Assembly (NCBI RefSeq): GCF_003202205.1
Contig: NZ_PDOG01000004.1
Span: 152,641 to 216,640 of the forward strand
Source: Halomonas sp. LBP4
GTDB taxonomy: Bacteria; Pseudomonadota; Gammaproteobacteria; Pseudomonadales; Halomonadaceae
Length of the DNA stretch: 64,000 bases
Direction of reading: 5' to 3'
Below the pieces are notes generated by a model. The model had not been told where the DNA came from, searched no databases, and was given only the letters and a program-made list of their open reading frames with translations. Shown here piece after piece: positions 1 through 7,908 of this stretch. The number at the start of each line of letters is the position of its first letter. The stretch's first letter is position 1. Made by a program: the position numbers and the translations under genes.

Positions 1-1083
1 ATCGCTGAAGATCGGCTCATGGCCCGGCTCGCGCCACAGCCCCTGGGCCTTGCTGTAGGCCTCGACCAGGGCGATCTGGGCATCGTCGCGGCCGGTCAGG
101 CGCATGTAGGTGAGGGTCTCGTCGTCCACCGGGAAGAAGCCGCAGGTGGCGCCGTATTCCGGGGCCATGTTGGCGATGGTGGCGCGGTCCGCCAGCGGCA
201 GGTCCGCGAGGCCGTCGCCGTAGAACTCCACGAACTTGCCCACCACGCCCTTCTTGCGCAGCATCTCGGTGACCGTCAGCACCAGGTCGGTGGCGGTGAT
301 GCCCTCGCGCAGCTTGCCGGTGAGCTTGAAGCCCACCACCTCGGGGATCAGCATGGAGACCGGTTGGCCGAGCATGGCGGCCTCGGCCTCGATGCCGCCC
401 ACGCCCCAGCCGAGCACGCCCAGGCCGTTGATCATGGTGGTGTGGGAGTCGGTGCCCACCAGGGTATCGGGGTAGGCGAGCGTCTTGCCGTCCTCCTCCC
501 GGGTCCATACCGTCCTGCCCAGGTACTCCAGGTTGACCTGGTGGCAGATGCCGGTGCCGGGCGGTACCACGCGGAAGTTGTCGAAGGCCTGCTGCCCCCA
601 GCGCAGGAATTCGTAGCGCTCGCGGTTGCGCTCCATCTCGATGGCCACGTTGTCCTTGAACGCCGTGGGGTTGCCGAACTTGTCGACCATCACCGAGTGG
701 TCGATGACCAGGTCCACCGGCGACAGCGGGTTGATGCGCGCCGGATCCTCGCCGAGTTTCTCCACGGCGGCGCGCATGGAGGCGAGGTCCACCACCCCGG
801 GCACGCCGGTGAAGTCCTGCATCAGGACCCGCGCCGGACGGTAGCCGATCTCGCGATCGGAGCGCGCTTGCTTCTGCCAGTCCACCAGCGCCTGCATGTC
901 CTCCCGGGCGACGCTCGGGTCGTCGGCGAAGCGCAGTTGGTTCTCCAGCAGGATCTTCAGGGTCTTGGGCAGGCGGTCGATGTTGCCCAGCGCGTCGGCG
1001 GCCTTCGCCAGGCTGTGGTAGTGGTAAGTGTGGCCACCGGCCTCGAGGGTCTGCAGTGTCTCCGGTAGGGACGAGGTGCTCAT
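1..1083 (-). CDS. acnA: Aconitate hydratase A (N-terminal part, cut by window edge)
   Basis: This is the cytoplasmic [4Fe-4S] aconitase that interconverts citrate and isocitrate through cis-aconitate. The 361 visible codons are the N-terminal 40% or so of a family normally near 900 residues; the rest lies off the left edge. Recognisable AcnA blocks include [50 protein letters not shown] and [10 protein letters not shown], closer to E. coli AcnA than to AcnB or, by eye, AcnD. The ATG at 1083 follows AAAGGAGACAAC, a good ribosome binding site. It sits 76 bp after the fused tricarboxylate transporter gene in the same direction, so it may belong to that operon, although a hairpin lies in the gap. 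Confidence 0.96.
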   Translation of the reverse strand, partial: MSTSSLPETLQTLEAGGHTYHYHSLAKAADALGNIDRLPKTLKILLENQLRFADDPSVAREDMQALVDWQKQARSDREIGYRPARVLMQDFTGVPGVVDLASMRAAVEKLGEDPARINPLSPVDLVIDHSVMVDKFGNPTAFKDNVAIEMERNRERYEFLRWGQQAFDNFRVVPPGTGICHQVNLEYLGRTVWTREEDGKTLAYPDTLVGTDSHTTMINGLGVLGWGVGGIEAEAAMLGQPVSMLIPEVVGFKLTGKLREGITATDLVLTVTEMLRKKGVVGKFVEFYGDGLADLPLADRATIANMAPEYGATCGFFPVDDETLTYMRLTGRDDAQIALVEAYSKAQGLWREPGHEPIFSD

Positions 1084-1101
1084 GTTGTCTCCTTTCGTTG
1101 C

Positions 1102-1134
1102 GCGGGCCGATGTCGCTAATGGTCGTCGGCCCGC
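1102..1134 (-). terminator. Hairpin between tctAB and acnA
   Basis: Nine-base arms GCGGGCCGA and TCGGCCCGC flank a 15-base loop. There is no T-run after the stem in the minus direction, so this may be an attenuator or processing site rather than a full terminator. It leaves open whether acnA is always co-transcribed with the upstream transporter genes. Confidence 0.35.
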
Positions 1135-1159
1135 GGTGGACGTTCATGACAGGACTGAT

Positions 1160-3109
1160 TCAGCCGAGCAGCCAGGGATCGATCAATCCGCTCGGGTAGG
1201 TCAGGGTCAGGAACTCGGCCATGCCAACCAGAAAAGCTGTGACCCCAAGCGCCATGACAGCTGCCACCCAAGGCTTGAGTCGCGCAATGGTCAGCAGGAA
1301 AACGAAGCAGAACAGCGTCGCCACAGTGATAAAGCCCAGTAGCAACATGGCACCTACCAAGGTAAAGAAGCCCACCAGCCAGAGGCCCTGCAGACCGATA
1401 GCCTGATGCTCCAAACGGGGCCGGCGAATCACGCAGCGGACGATCTCCGCCAGACAGGAAAGGGCCAAGATCGCGATGGCCAGCCGCGGCATGATGCCAC
1501 CAATCAAGGTCAGGTCGGCGACATCCACCCAGGCGACGACCGCGGTACCCAGCAGTGCGGCGAAGAGCACCGTATCGATGACGCCCAGGGTGGGGGGGTC
1601 GGCCTTTTGGGTGGCCGCCGCGCCCACGGAGACGGCTTCCCGGCGCTTGCGCCACGCGGCAGTGATCATGGGAATGAACATGGCGCCGAGGATCAGAGCA
1701 CCGATGATCATCACGCCGGGGCGCATGAAGGCGTCCGTACCCTGGAACTGCACCGCCTGATAGAAGTACCCCTCCGCTCCCGGAGCCAGCACGAAACCGA
1801 TCAGGAAGGCAGGGCGCGACCAATTCGCCTGCTTGAACAGGACGCCTAAGACGCCGACTGCCCCTAGGGCGAGCAGGTCACCCGTGGAACGCGTGGCCTG
1901 AAAGGCGGCGAACATGATCAGCACCGTGATCAAAGGTGCCAGCGTGGCGAAGGGCACTCGGGTCAGGCTGGCCACCGGGCGAGCGAGCACCAGGCACAGC
2001 GCGGCCCCCAGGATATTGGCCAGGGCCAGTGACCAGATGATGGTGTAGGTCAGGTCCAGGTGAGTCTCGATCATCCCGACACCGGGCTGCAGCCCAAGCA
2101 ATAACAGTCCACCCAGGAAGACCGCGGCCGTGCCCGAGCCGGGCACGCCGAACAGCAGGGTCGGTACCATGGCGCCGCAGGCGCAGGCATTGTTGGCGGA
2201 TTCGGGAGCGATCACCCCGCGGATATCCCCCTTGCCAAATTCGGACTTGTCCTTGGCACTTTGCACCGCGTGGCCATAAGTGAGCCAGTCGACCACCGAG
2301 CCGGCCAGGCCGGGAATGGTACCAATCAGGCTACCGATGGCGGCACAGCGCGCGACAAGTCCGCGCTGCTGGCCAACATCTCGTATGCCTTGCCGCCAGC
2401 CCTCACCGAGCTTGCAGGGCTCTTCGGCGATGGCCCCCCGCTTGACCAGCAGGTCGATAATCTCCGGGAGTGCGAAGATCCCTAGACCCACCACTACCAA
2501 CGGCAGGCCATCGTAGAGATAGTCGAGCCCCAAGTTCATGCGGAACTCGCCGGTCGCCGGCGCCATGCCGATGGCACCCACCAGCAGGCCCAGGCCACAG
2601 GCGGCCAGTCCCTTGAAGAGGTCGCGCCCGGAGAGCACGGCCACCATCGACAGGCCGAGCAGGGTCAGCATGAATAGCTCGGAGGAAGAGAACGACAGCA
2701 CCAGCGGCCGAGCGATCAGGATGAACCCCGTCAGCACGACGGCGCCGATCAGGCCCCCGATCATCGAGGACAGGAAGGCGCTGGACAGCGCACGTGCCGC
2801 CTGGCCCCGCTTGGCCAGCGAGAAGCCATCGATGACGGTGGCCTGGGAAGCACTGGAGCCGGGAATACCCAACAGCACGGAGGCGAAGGTATCACCGGTG
2901 GGAATCACGGCGACTAGTCCCATCAGCATGCCTAGGGCCACCGTCGGCTCCATGCCGTAGAGGAAGGGCAGCAGCAGCGACATGCCGGCGATACCACCGA
3001 GGCCGGGAATGATGCCGACGACCAGACCGACCAGCACACCCAGGACCATGAAGAGCAGATGGGACAGGGTGAAAAGTTGCCCCAGGCTGGAGAGAAGGAT
3101 ATCGAGCAT
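1160..3109 (-). CDS. Tripartite tricarboxylate transporter, TctA-TctB fused permease
   Basis: This is the inner-membrane part of a TTT-family importer for citrate-like acids, driven by an ion gradient. Residues 1 to about 490 are a complete TctA large permease, with the conserved GIIPGLGGIAG and GIPGSSASQATVIDG segments near the N-terminus and a second repeat containing VPTLLFGVPGSGTAAVFLGG. After a short polar linker (about residues 488-505) four further hydrophobic segments form a TctB-like small subunit. In most TTT systems TctA (about 500 aa) and TctB (about 150 aa) are separate genes; the 649-residue length and continuous frame indicate a fusion. It follows tctC by 78 bp. The fusion call is read from the sequence; the substrate is unknown. 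Confidence 0.9.
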   Translation of the reverse strand: MLDILLSSLGQLFTLSHLLFMVLGVLVGLVVGIIPGLGGIAGMSLLLPFLYGMEPTVALGMLMGLVAVIPTGDTFASVLLGIPGSSASQATVIDGFSLAKRGQAARALSSAFLSSMIGGLIGAVVLTGFILIARPLVLSFSSSELFMLTLLGLSMVAVLSGRDLFKGLAACGLGLLVGAIGMAPATGEFRMNLGLDYLYDGLPLVVVGLGIFALPEIIDLLVKRGAIAEEPCKLGEGWRQGIRDVGQQRGLVARCAAIGSLIGTIPGLAGSVVDWLTYGHAVQSAKDKSEFGKGDIRGVIAPESANNACACGAMVPTLLFGVPGSGTAAVFLGGLLLLGLQPGVGMIETHLDLTYTIIWSLALANILGAALCLVLARPVASLTRVPFATLAPLITVLIMFAAFQATRSTGDLLALGAVGVLGVLFKQANWSRPAFLIGFVLAPGAEGYFYQAVQFQGTDAFMRPGVMIIGALILGAMFIPMITAAWRKRREAVSVGAAATQKADPPTLGVIDTVLFAALLGTAVVAWVDVADLTLIGGIMPRLAIAILALSCLAEIVRCVIRRPRLEHQAIGLQGLWLVGFFTLVGAMLLLGFITVATLFCFVFLLTIARLKPWVAAVMALGVTAFLVGMAEFLTLTYPSGLIDPWLLG

Positions 3110-3187
3110 GGCGTATGGCTCTTATATTGTGTGATCGGGAGGAGCCGGGGCTGCCGGCCCCAAGGGGCCGGCACATCCCGCTGCGCG

Positions 3188-4306
3188 TTAGATCTTGGCC
3201 CCGTGCTCCGACTGCAGCCAGTCGGCCAGCCAGTCACGAGTGGCGTCATCGATGGACATGGCATCATCAAGGTGGCGCTGGACGGTGTCGCCGATAACCG
3301 GCGTGTATGGCCCCAGCTGGGCAGCGGCCGCCTCCTTGAACGCTGCGGTGTTCACGAAGTCGCGAGCCGCCTGACGATAGGTGTCGATCAGGGCCTGCGG
3401 GGTGTCCTTGGGCACCATGATCAGCTTCTGCAGGGCATAGCCGGAAGCAAAGAACTTGCGAAACGCCTCGTAGGCGTTGCCCGACGGTGCCTCGCCATGC
3501 CGGGTCTGGTAGACCTCGTTGAAGGTAGGCAGATCAGGGAAAGCCGGGTCGCGGACGATCTTTCCTTCGTCGTTCAGCACCCCGAGCGTGAACAGCGGCA
3601 CCGCCTTGCCGGCCTCCACCAGCGGCTCTACGTTGCTCAGATAGGCGGAGGTGGTCTGGAAGTCGATATCGGCTTCACCACGCTCGAATGCCAGACGGCC
3701 CTCACCGCGGCTGCGCATGCCGAACACCGCCTGGACATCGGCCCCCAGCATGTCCAGGGCGATCAACACCGGCAACTCGACGCCGGTGGGGTTCTGAGCT
3801 GCCAATTTGACCGGCTGTTCCAGCAGGGCGTCCAGCGCGGTATCGGCCGTCTCACCGAGGCTGGGTTGGGCATAGACCACCCCACCCGTCGGCGTGGCCA
3901 GGATGGGAGTCCAATCGCTGTAGTCGTAGCGGACGCGGGGATCGTCGAGCATGGCCGGATACTGGGTCGAGGCCGAGGTCCCTAACCAGTCGCTACCATC
4001 CGACTTGGCACGCACGGCGAACAGATTGGCACCATTGATGGAGCCGCCACCGGGCACGTTATCGATCATGATGGTCGGCTCTCCCGGCAGGGACTCGCTA
4101 AGCCAGGGGGAGAAGAAGCGCGCCCAGACATCCGTACCACCGCCAACGCCAAATGGAATGGTCCACTTGATATTACCGGGCACTTCGGCGTCCTGAGCCT
4201 GAGCGGCGGCCGTCAGGCTCAGCCCGGAGATCGCAAGCCCAAGCAGTGCGGCTTTCTTAAGCCGTCCGAGCGTGGGGTTAGAAGTCGCAATCTTGTTGAT
4301 CATCAT
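3188..4306 (-). CDS. TctC-family periplasmic tricarboxylate-binding protein
   Basis: This 372-residue protein is the extracytoplasmic solute receptor of the TTT transporter encoded just downstream. The N-terminus has positive residues, a hydrophobic stretch (AALLGLAISGLSLTAAAQAQ) and a likely signal peptidase site after AQAQ. The mature part has the TctC-type opening IKWTIPFGVGGGTDVWARF, the MIDNVPGGGSINGANL segment and a C-terminal lobe typical of the family. Two adjacent ATG codons (4306 and 4303) follow GGAGAAATACC; the first is used here. It lies 64 bp after the PrpF-like gene and 78 bp before the fused permease, which supports one operon. Ligand identity cannot be read from the sequence. 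Confidence 0.92.
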   Translation of the reverse strand: MMINKIATSNPTLGRLKKAALLGLAISGLSLTAAAQAQDAEVPGNIKWTIPFGVGGGTDVWARFFSPWLSESLPGEPTIMIDNVPGGGSINGANLFAVRAKSDGSDWLGTSASTQYPAMLDDPRVRYDYSDWTPILATPTGGVVYAQPSLGETADTALDALLEQPVKLAAQNPTGVELPVLIALDMLGADVQAVFGMRSRGEGRLAFERGEADIDFQTTSAYLSNVEPLVEAGKAVPLFTLGVLNDEGKIVRDPAFPDLPTFNEVYQTRHGEAPSGNAYEAFRKFFASGYALQKLIMVPKDTPQALIDTYRQAARDFVNTAAFKEAAAAQLGPYTPVIGDTVQRHLDDAMSIDDATRDWLADWLQSEHGAKI

Positions 4307-4370
4307 GGTATTTCTCCTGGCGTGTTGTCGTTGTCATGGTGGTTGATGAGGGCCCTGTCGATACGAGGAC

Positions 4371-5504
4371 TCAGCTGGCCTTTGAAGTCAGCGTATTTCG
4401 ACTGGGCGTGGCAGGAAGCGAGTAGAAGATGGTCCCACTCATGATCTTCCTGGCGGTGCGGATGAGGGAAACGCGGGCGATGTCGACGGGATTTCCATTG
4501 CGGTGCTCGACGTCCAGTTCGATGAATCCAGAGGGGTGTTCCAGCCTTACCTGCGACAGCTGACCATCGGCCTCCAATTTTCCTGCCTCAAGCGCGATTC
4601 GGTTTGCCACGGTGCCAGGAACACTGACGGCCGTGGCCACCGCGATGGCGCCCGTAACGGCAATAGCCTTATGACAGCGGTGAGGCACGAAGTAGCGGGT
4701 GCACAGCGTGCTGGTGTTGTCGGACGGTGCTGACACCAATACGGGCTTGGGCAAGACACTCTGGCTAACATCCCCCAGCCCCATTCGTAGTCCGGCCTGG
4801 CGACGAATCAGCTCCAGCCGCTCGAGCATGGCGGGATGAGCGTCTAACTCCGCCGCGGACTCCCGGCCGCTGAGGCCCAGATCGGCCGCGTTGACCATCA
4901 TGATGGGAGTGGCGGCATCGAGGCAGGTGACCTCGATACCATCGATCGTGTCGATGGCGTTCCCGGTCGGCAGCAGCGCGCCCGTCTTGGTGCCAATGAT
5001 ATCCAGGAAGCTGAGCTGAATGCCGGCGGCACGCCCCGGGACGCCGCTGATGGTCGTATCGCCCTCGTAGGAAACTTGGCGCCCTGGCGTCGGCACGCGA
5101 CATTCGATCAGGCGCTGAGTATTGAGGTTGCGAACACGCACGACGGTGGTCCCTTCCTGAGGCTCCACCAGCCCCGTCTCGATGGCATAAGGCCCCACGG
5201 CCGACAGCATGTTGCCGCAATTCGGATTGAAGTCGACGCGCCGGTTGAGCACATCGACCTGCGCGAACAGGTAGTCGACATCCGCCTCGGGATGGGAGGA
5301 GTGCTCCACGATGGCTACCTTGCTAGTCAGCGGATCCCCTCCCCCGATGCCATCTATCTGGAGAGCGTGGCCCGATCCCATGAGATTAAGCAGGATCTCG
5401 GCTTGCGCTTCCTGGCTGTCGGGAAGGTCTCTCATGCGCAGGACGGGGCCTCGGGAGGTGCCGCCGCGCATGATCATGCAGGGAATGCTGTTCATCATCG
5501 TCAT
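4371..5504 (-). CDS. PrpF / 4-oxalomesaconate tautomerase family isomerase
   Basis: This 377-residue protein belongs to the PrpF family (diaminopimelate-epimerase fold), whose members move double bonds in unsaturated tricarboxylic acids: PrpF acts on 2-methylaconitate and GalD on 4-oxalomesaconate. Family signatures include PCMIMRGGTSRGPVLR at the N-terminus, the IDGIGGGDPLTSKVAIV block, and FNPNCGNMLSAVGPYAIE with the conserved Cys and Asn. The gene heads a minus-strand set with a tricarboxylate transporter and aconitase, and is divergent from a LysR gene. That context suggests a substrate that is isomerised to an aconitase substrate, for example trans- to cis-aconitate. The substrate is inference; the family call is secure. 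Confidence 0.88.
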   Translation of the reverse strand: MTMMNSIPCMIMRGGTSRGPVLRMRDLPDSQEAQAEILLNLMGSGHALQIDGIGGGDPLTSKVAIVEHSSHPEADVDYLFAQVDVLNRRVDFNPNCGNMLSAVGPYAIETGLVEPQEGTTVVRVRNLNTQRLIECRVPTPGRQVSYEGDTTISGVPGRAAGIQLSFLDIIGTKTGALLPTGNAIDTIDGIEVTCLDAATPIMMVNAADLGLSGRESAAELDAHPAMLERLELIRRQAGLRMGLGDVSQSVLPKPVLVSAPSDNTSTLCTRYFVPHRCHKAIAVTGAIAVATAVSVPGTVANRIALEAGKLEADGQLSQVRLEHPSGFIELDVEHRNGNPVDIARVSLIRTARKIMSGTIFYSLPATPSRNTLTSKAS

Positions 5505-5546
5505 GCCATATCGCGTTTCAAAGTTGTGATATGAGCATGTCAGGGG

Positions 5547-5566
5547 GCATTTGATGCTTCAAATGC
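5547..5566. promoter_or_regulatory. Perfect inverted repeat, candidate LysR operator
   Basis: GCATTTGA-TGCT-TCAAATGC is a perfect 8-bp inverted repeat in the divergent promoter region, with a T-N11-A type core. It lies 43 bp upstream of the PrpF-like start, where a LysR-type regulator would be expected to bind. Confidence 0.5.
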
Positions 5567-5580
5567 AAATAAAGATCTCT

Positions 5581-5603
5581 ATCAATGTCATAATCGCATT
5601 AAT
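5581..5603. promoter_or_regulatory. Second inverted repeat in the lysR/prpF-like promoter
   Basis: ATCAATG and CATTAAT arms (6 of 7 positions complementary) are spaced by 9 bases in an AT-rich stretch. The repeat overlaps the putative -35 of the lysR promoter, consistent with autoregulation. Binding by the adjacent LysR protein is inferred. Confidence 0.35.
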
Positions 5604-5613
5604 GTGCTATAAT
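5585..5613 (+). promoter_or_regulatory. Putative sigma70 promoter of lysR gene
   Basis: ATGTCA (4 of 6 matches to the -35) is followed after 17 bases by a perfect TATAAT (5608-5613), 36 bases before the lysR ATG. Confidence 0.45.
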
Positions 5614-5648
5614 TATTAATCGTCACTACTCCATGCAAGAGTGAGGAT

Positions 5649-6557
5649 ATGCAACATCGGCTAGAATTTCTTGATCTGCAAGCCTTTATTCAGGTCGCAG
5701 AGCTGGGTTCCTTCCACGAGGCCGCGCAACGTCTGCACCTCTCTCAGCCAGCGCTTTCTCGCCGCATTCAGAAGCTCGAGGAACTCCTAGAGATCGAGCT
5801 GCTGGAACGCACCACCCGGCGGACGCGGCTGACCCCCATCGGCACGGACTTCCTTCCCCGCGCGAGACGCATGATCGAGGAGTACGAATCATCGATCCTG
5901 GGCATCCGTGAGCTGGCCACACATCAGAAGGGGACGGTCACCATCGCCTGCATTCCCACTGCGGCGTTCTATTTCTTGCCTAGTGTGATCCGTGGCTTCA
6001 GCGAGGCATGGCCGAGGATCCGCATCAGGATCCTCGATGTCAGTGCCAAGGAAGGTCTGGAAAAGGTGATCAGCGGCGAGGCCGACTTCGGTATCAATAT
6101 GTTCAGCGCCCAGAGTCCTGAAGTCTCCTTCACACCACTATTACGAGATCCCTTTGTCCTGGCACTACGTTCCGACCACCCTCTGGCGGATAAAGGTCGC
6201 ATCGAGTGGTCGGATCTCGAACAGGTCAGGTTGATCACCGTGAGCCGAGACAGTGGCAACCGGATGCTGCTGGACAATACCCTCTCGGCTGAGGGCATCC
6301 GGTTGAATAGTTTCTACGAAGTCCAGCACCTTTCCACCTCCCTTGGCCTTGTCGAATCTGGTCTCGGAGTGGCGATCCTGCCCAAAATGACAATGCCTGG
6401 CCCCGACCATGACATCCTGTGTTCACGTGAGCTGCCTGAACCACACATTCAGCGCACCATCGGTCTGGTGAGAAGTAATTCGCACAGTATTTCCAGCACA
6501 GCCCAGCTGTTTATCGATATGCTCCTCGAGCATTGGGGAAGCTCCACATGCTCCTGA
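5649..6557 (+). CDS. LysR-family transcriptional regulator
   Basis: This 302-residue protein has the standard LysR layout: an N-terminal winged helix-turn-helix (about residues 5-65, with ELGSFHEAAQRLHLSQPALS and RRIQKLEELLEIELLERT) and a C-terminal periplasmic-binding-protein-like effector domain (about 92-295). It is read divergently from the PrpF-like/Tct/aconitase set, the usual arrangement for a LysR regulator and its target, and the 144-bp gap contains two inverted repeats. The effector is probably a tricarboxylate or a product of that pathway; this is inferred from position only. Confidence 0.93.
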   Translation: MQHRLEFLDLQAFIQVAELGSFHEAAQRLHLSQPALSRRIQKLEELLEIELLERTTRRTRLTPIGTDFLPRARRMIEEYESSILGIRELATHQKGTVTIACIPTAAFYFLPSVIRGFSEAWPRIRIRILDVSAKEGLEKVISGEADFGINMFSAQSPEVSFTPLLRDPFVLALRSDHPLADKGRIEWSDLEQVRLITVSRDSGNRMLLDNTLSAEGIRLNSFYEVQHLSTSLGLVESGLGVAILPKMTMPGPDHDILCSRELPEPHIQRTIGLVRSNSHSISSTAQLFIDMLLEHWGSSTCS

Positions 6558-7040
6558 ACGATCGGCGGTCTTAAACTGCACTGACCGCTGTGCCTTCTGC
6601 TACATGACAATGGCTCTTGGCGATACTCACTCACCACGAGCTTTATCACGAAAATGCAGAGTGGCCAGATCACAGGCCCGCAGCTTGCTATCTATCGCTA
6701 GATTAAATTGCGATAGATCGTGTGTCTTCCCGGAAAATTTTGCCGAACACGTATGGATCAAATGACTTTAAGTCGAACTGGTACTTTCCAACCGACCTGT
6801 TTGCCTTTGTTCCATGGCTCACGGATTCCAGTTGTTGAGGGGTTCATGGCATGATTCGCCACAGCTGTAGAGGAAAGGGGGGACTCAGTCCATGCTTGAC
6901 GTGTTTTTGATCCTGCTGGCGGTCGCAGGCGATCCGATCATCCCGAACCATACACGTACCTGTAGCTCCCAAGCCTAGATATACCTGAACCTCCCCAGCC
7001 ACAAGCATATACAGCATGAACAATATGGTTTTGGTCCTCC
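6558..7040. other. Non-coding, decayed stretch
   Basis: No intact gene is seen. The base composition is lower in GC than the surroundings. One 28-codon reading frame (6892-6978, plus) has a strong Shine-Dalgarno (GAGGAAAGGGGGG) and starts MLDVFLILLAVAG, like the beginning of a membrane protein that has lost its remainder. The stretch abuts the truncated TauE/SafE gene, so it is probably the scar of past deletions. Confidence 0.5.
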
Positions 7041-7214
7041 TAAGCCCTGCACCGGGATCAGGGCGGTGGCCGGCATCACCTGGGCCATCACCATGATCAG
7101 CAGGGTGCCACCGCCGATGCCGGCCGCGGCGGAGAGCCCCGAGGTCAGCGCCGAGAGCAGCACCAAGCCCAGGTTCAGGCTAGCCGACAGCGGTGAGAGC
7201 CATTCCAGCATCAT
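7041..7214 (-). pseudogene. TauE/SafE-family permease, N-terminal remnant
   Basis: Fifty-eight codons starting MMLEWLSPLSASLNLG and continuing SGLSAAAGIGGGTLLI and ATALIPVQG match the first membrane segments of TauE/SafE (sulfite or organosulfonate exporter) proteins, normally about 250 residues. After GL at about 7041 the frame runs into unrelated residues and stops at 6975, so about 80% of the gene is gone. The region just upstream (7222-7362, minus) carries a short Cys/His-containing frame ending 7 bp before this start, possibly the tail of a lost partner gene. A functional product is unlikely. Confidence 0.65.
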
Positions 7215-7452
7215 GAACGGATCACTCGATTCGTCCCTCCTCCTCTACGGCGTGACTGGCCACCTCGCTGCCGTCATCGCGGGCGATCAGCCGCGGCACC
7301 TCGCGCGGGCAGCGTGGGAAGGCGCAGCCCTTGTGACCGTTTCTCCCACACCATAGACAAGAATGCCAACGCCTCCCCGTGCAACCTTGCAGCCGACAAC
7401 CCGGCACAGGGATACTCGGGCCTGGCTGGCAAGACCGGGGAGGAGACGCCGC

Positions 7453-7908
7453 ATGCCTCTGCTTGAAACCCGTGTGGCCCCGGAGTGGGTCGACTACAAC
7501 GGACACATGAACGATGCCGAATACGCCCGGGTCTTCTCCCTGGCGGTGGAGGCGCTGATGGACCGCATCGGCCTGGATGTCGGGGGCCGGGCCCGCCACG
7601 GCTATACGCTCTACACCCTGGAGACCCACCTCTGCTACCGCCGCGAGGCCCATGAGGGCCAGCCGCTGGCGGTGGATGTCATCCTGCTCGACCATGATGC
7701 CAAGCGGTTGCACGTCTACTTTGACATGCGCGATGCACAGGGAGGCCTTCTGGCCACCAGCGAGCAGATGCTGATGGGCATGAGCCAGGAGAGCGGCCGC
7801 CCCGCCGCCTTCCCCGCCCCGGTGGCCGAGGCCATCGCCGCCCTACCCCGCGCCGACCGGGATGACTGGCCGGAGCTCGCCGGGCGGCGGATCGGGATCA
7901 GAAGCTAG
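7453..7908 (+). CDS. Hotdog-fold thioesterase, carnitine/betainyl-CoA type
   Basis: This 151-residue protein has the 4HBT hotdog pattern, with WVDYNGHMNDAEYARVFSLA near the N-terminus (catalytic Asp in the DYNGHM motif) and HGYTLYTLETHLCYRREAH. These match the thioesterase found alone or fused to L-carnitine 3-dehydrogenase in carnitine degradation clusters, where it hydrolyses a betainyl- or related CoA ester in the cytoplasm. The chosen ATG at 7453 has GGGGAGGAG eight bases upstream; the frame is open further upstream without a better site. No carnitine genes lie nearby, so the substrate is uncertain. Its end overlaps the convergent peptidase gene by four bases. Confidence 0.85.
   Translation: MPLLETRVAPEWVDYNGHMNDAEYARVFSLAVEALMDRIGLDVGGRARHGYTLYTLETHLCYRREAHEGQPLAVDVILLDHDAKRLHVYFDMRDAQGGLLATSEQMLMGMSQESGRPAAFPAPVAEAIAALPRADRDDWPELAGRRIGIRS

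Noticed and set aside
7222..7713. Minus-strand frame ending with a Cys/His motif next to the TauE remnant
   Set aside because: Most of it is antisense to the thioesterase; only the last 45 codons could be a gene remnant and no family is recognised.
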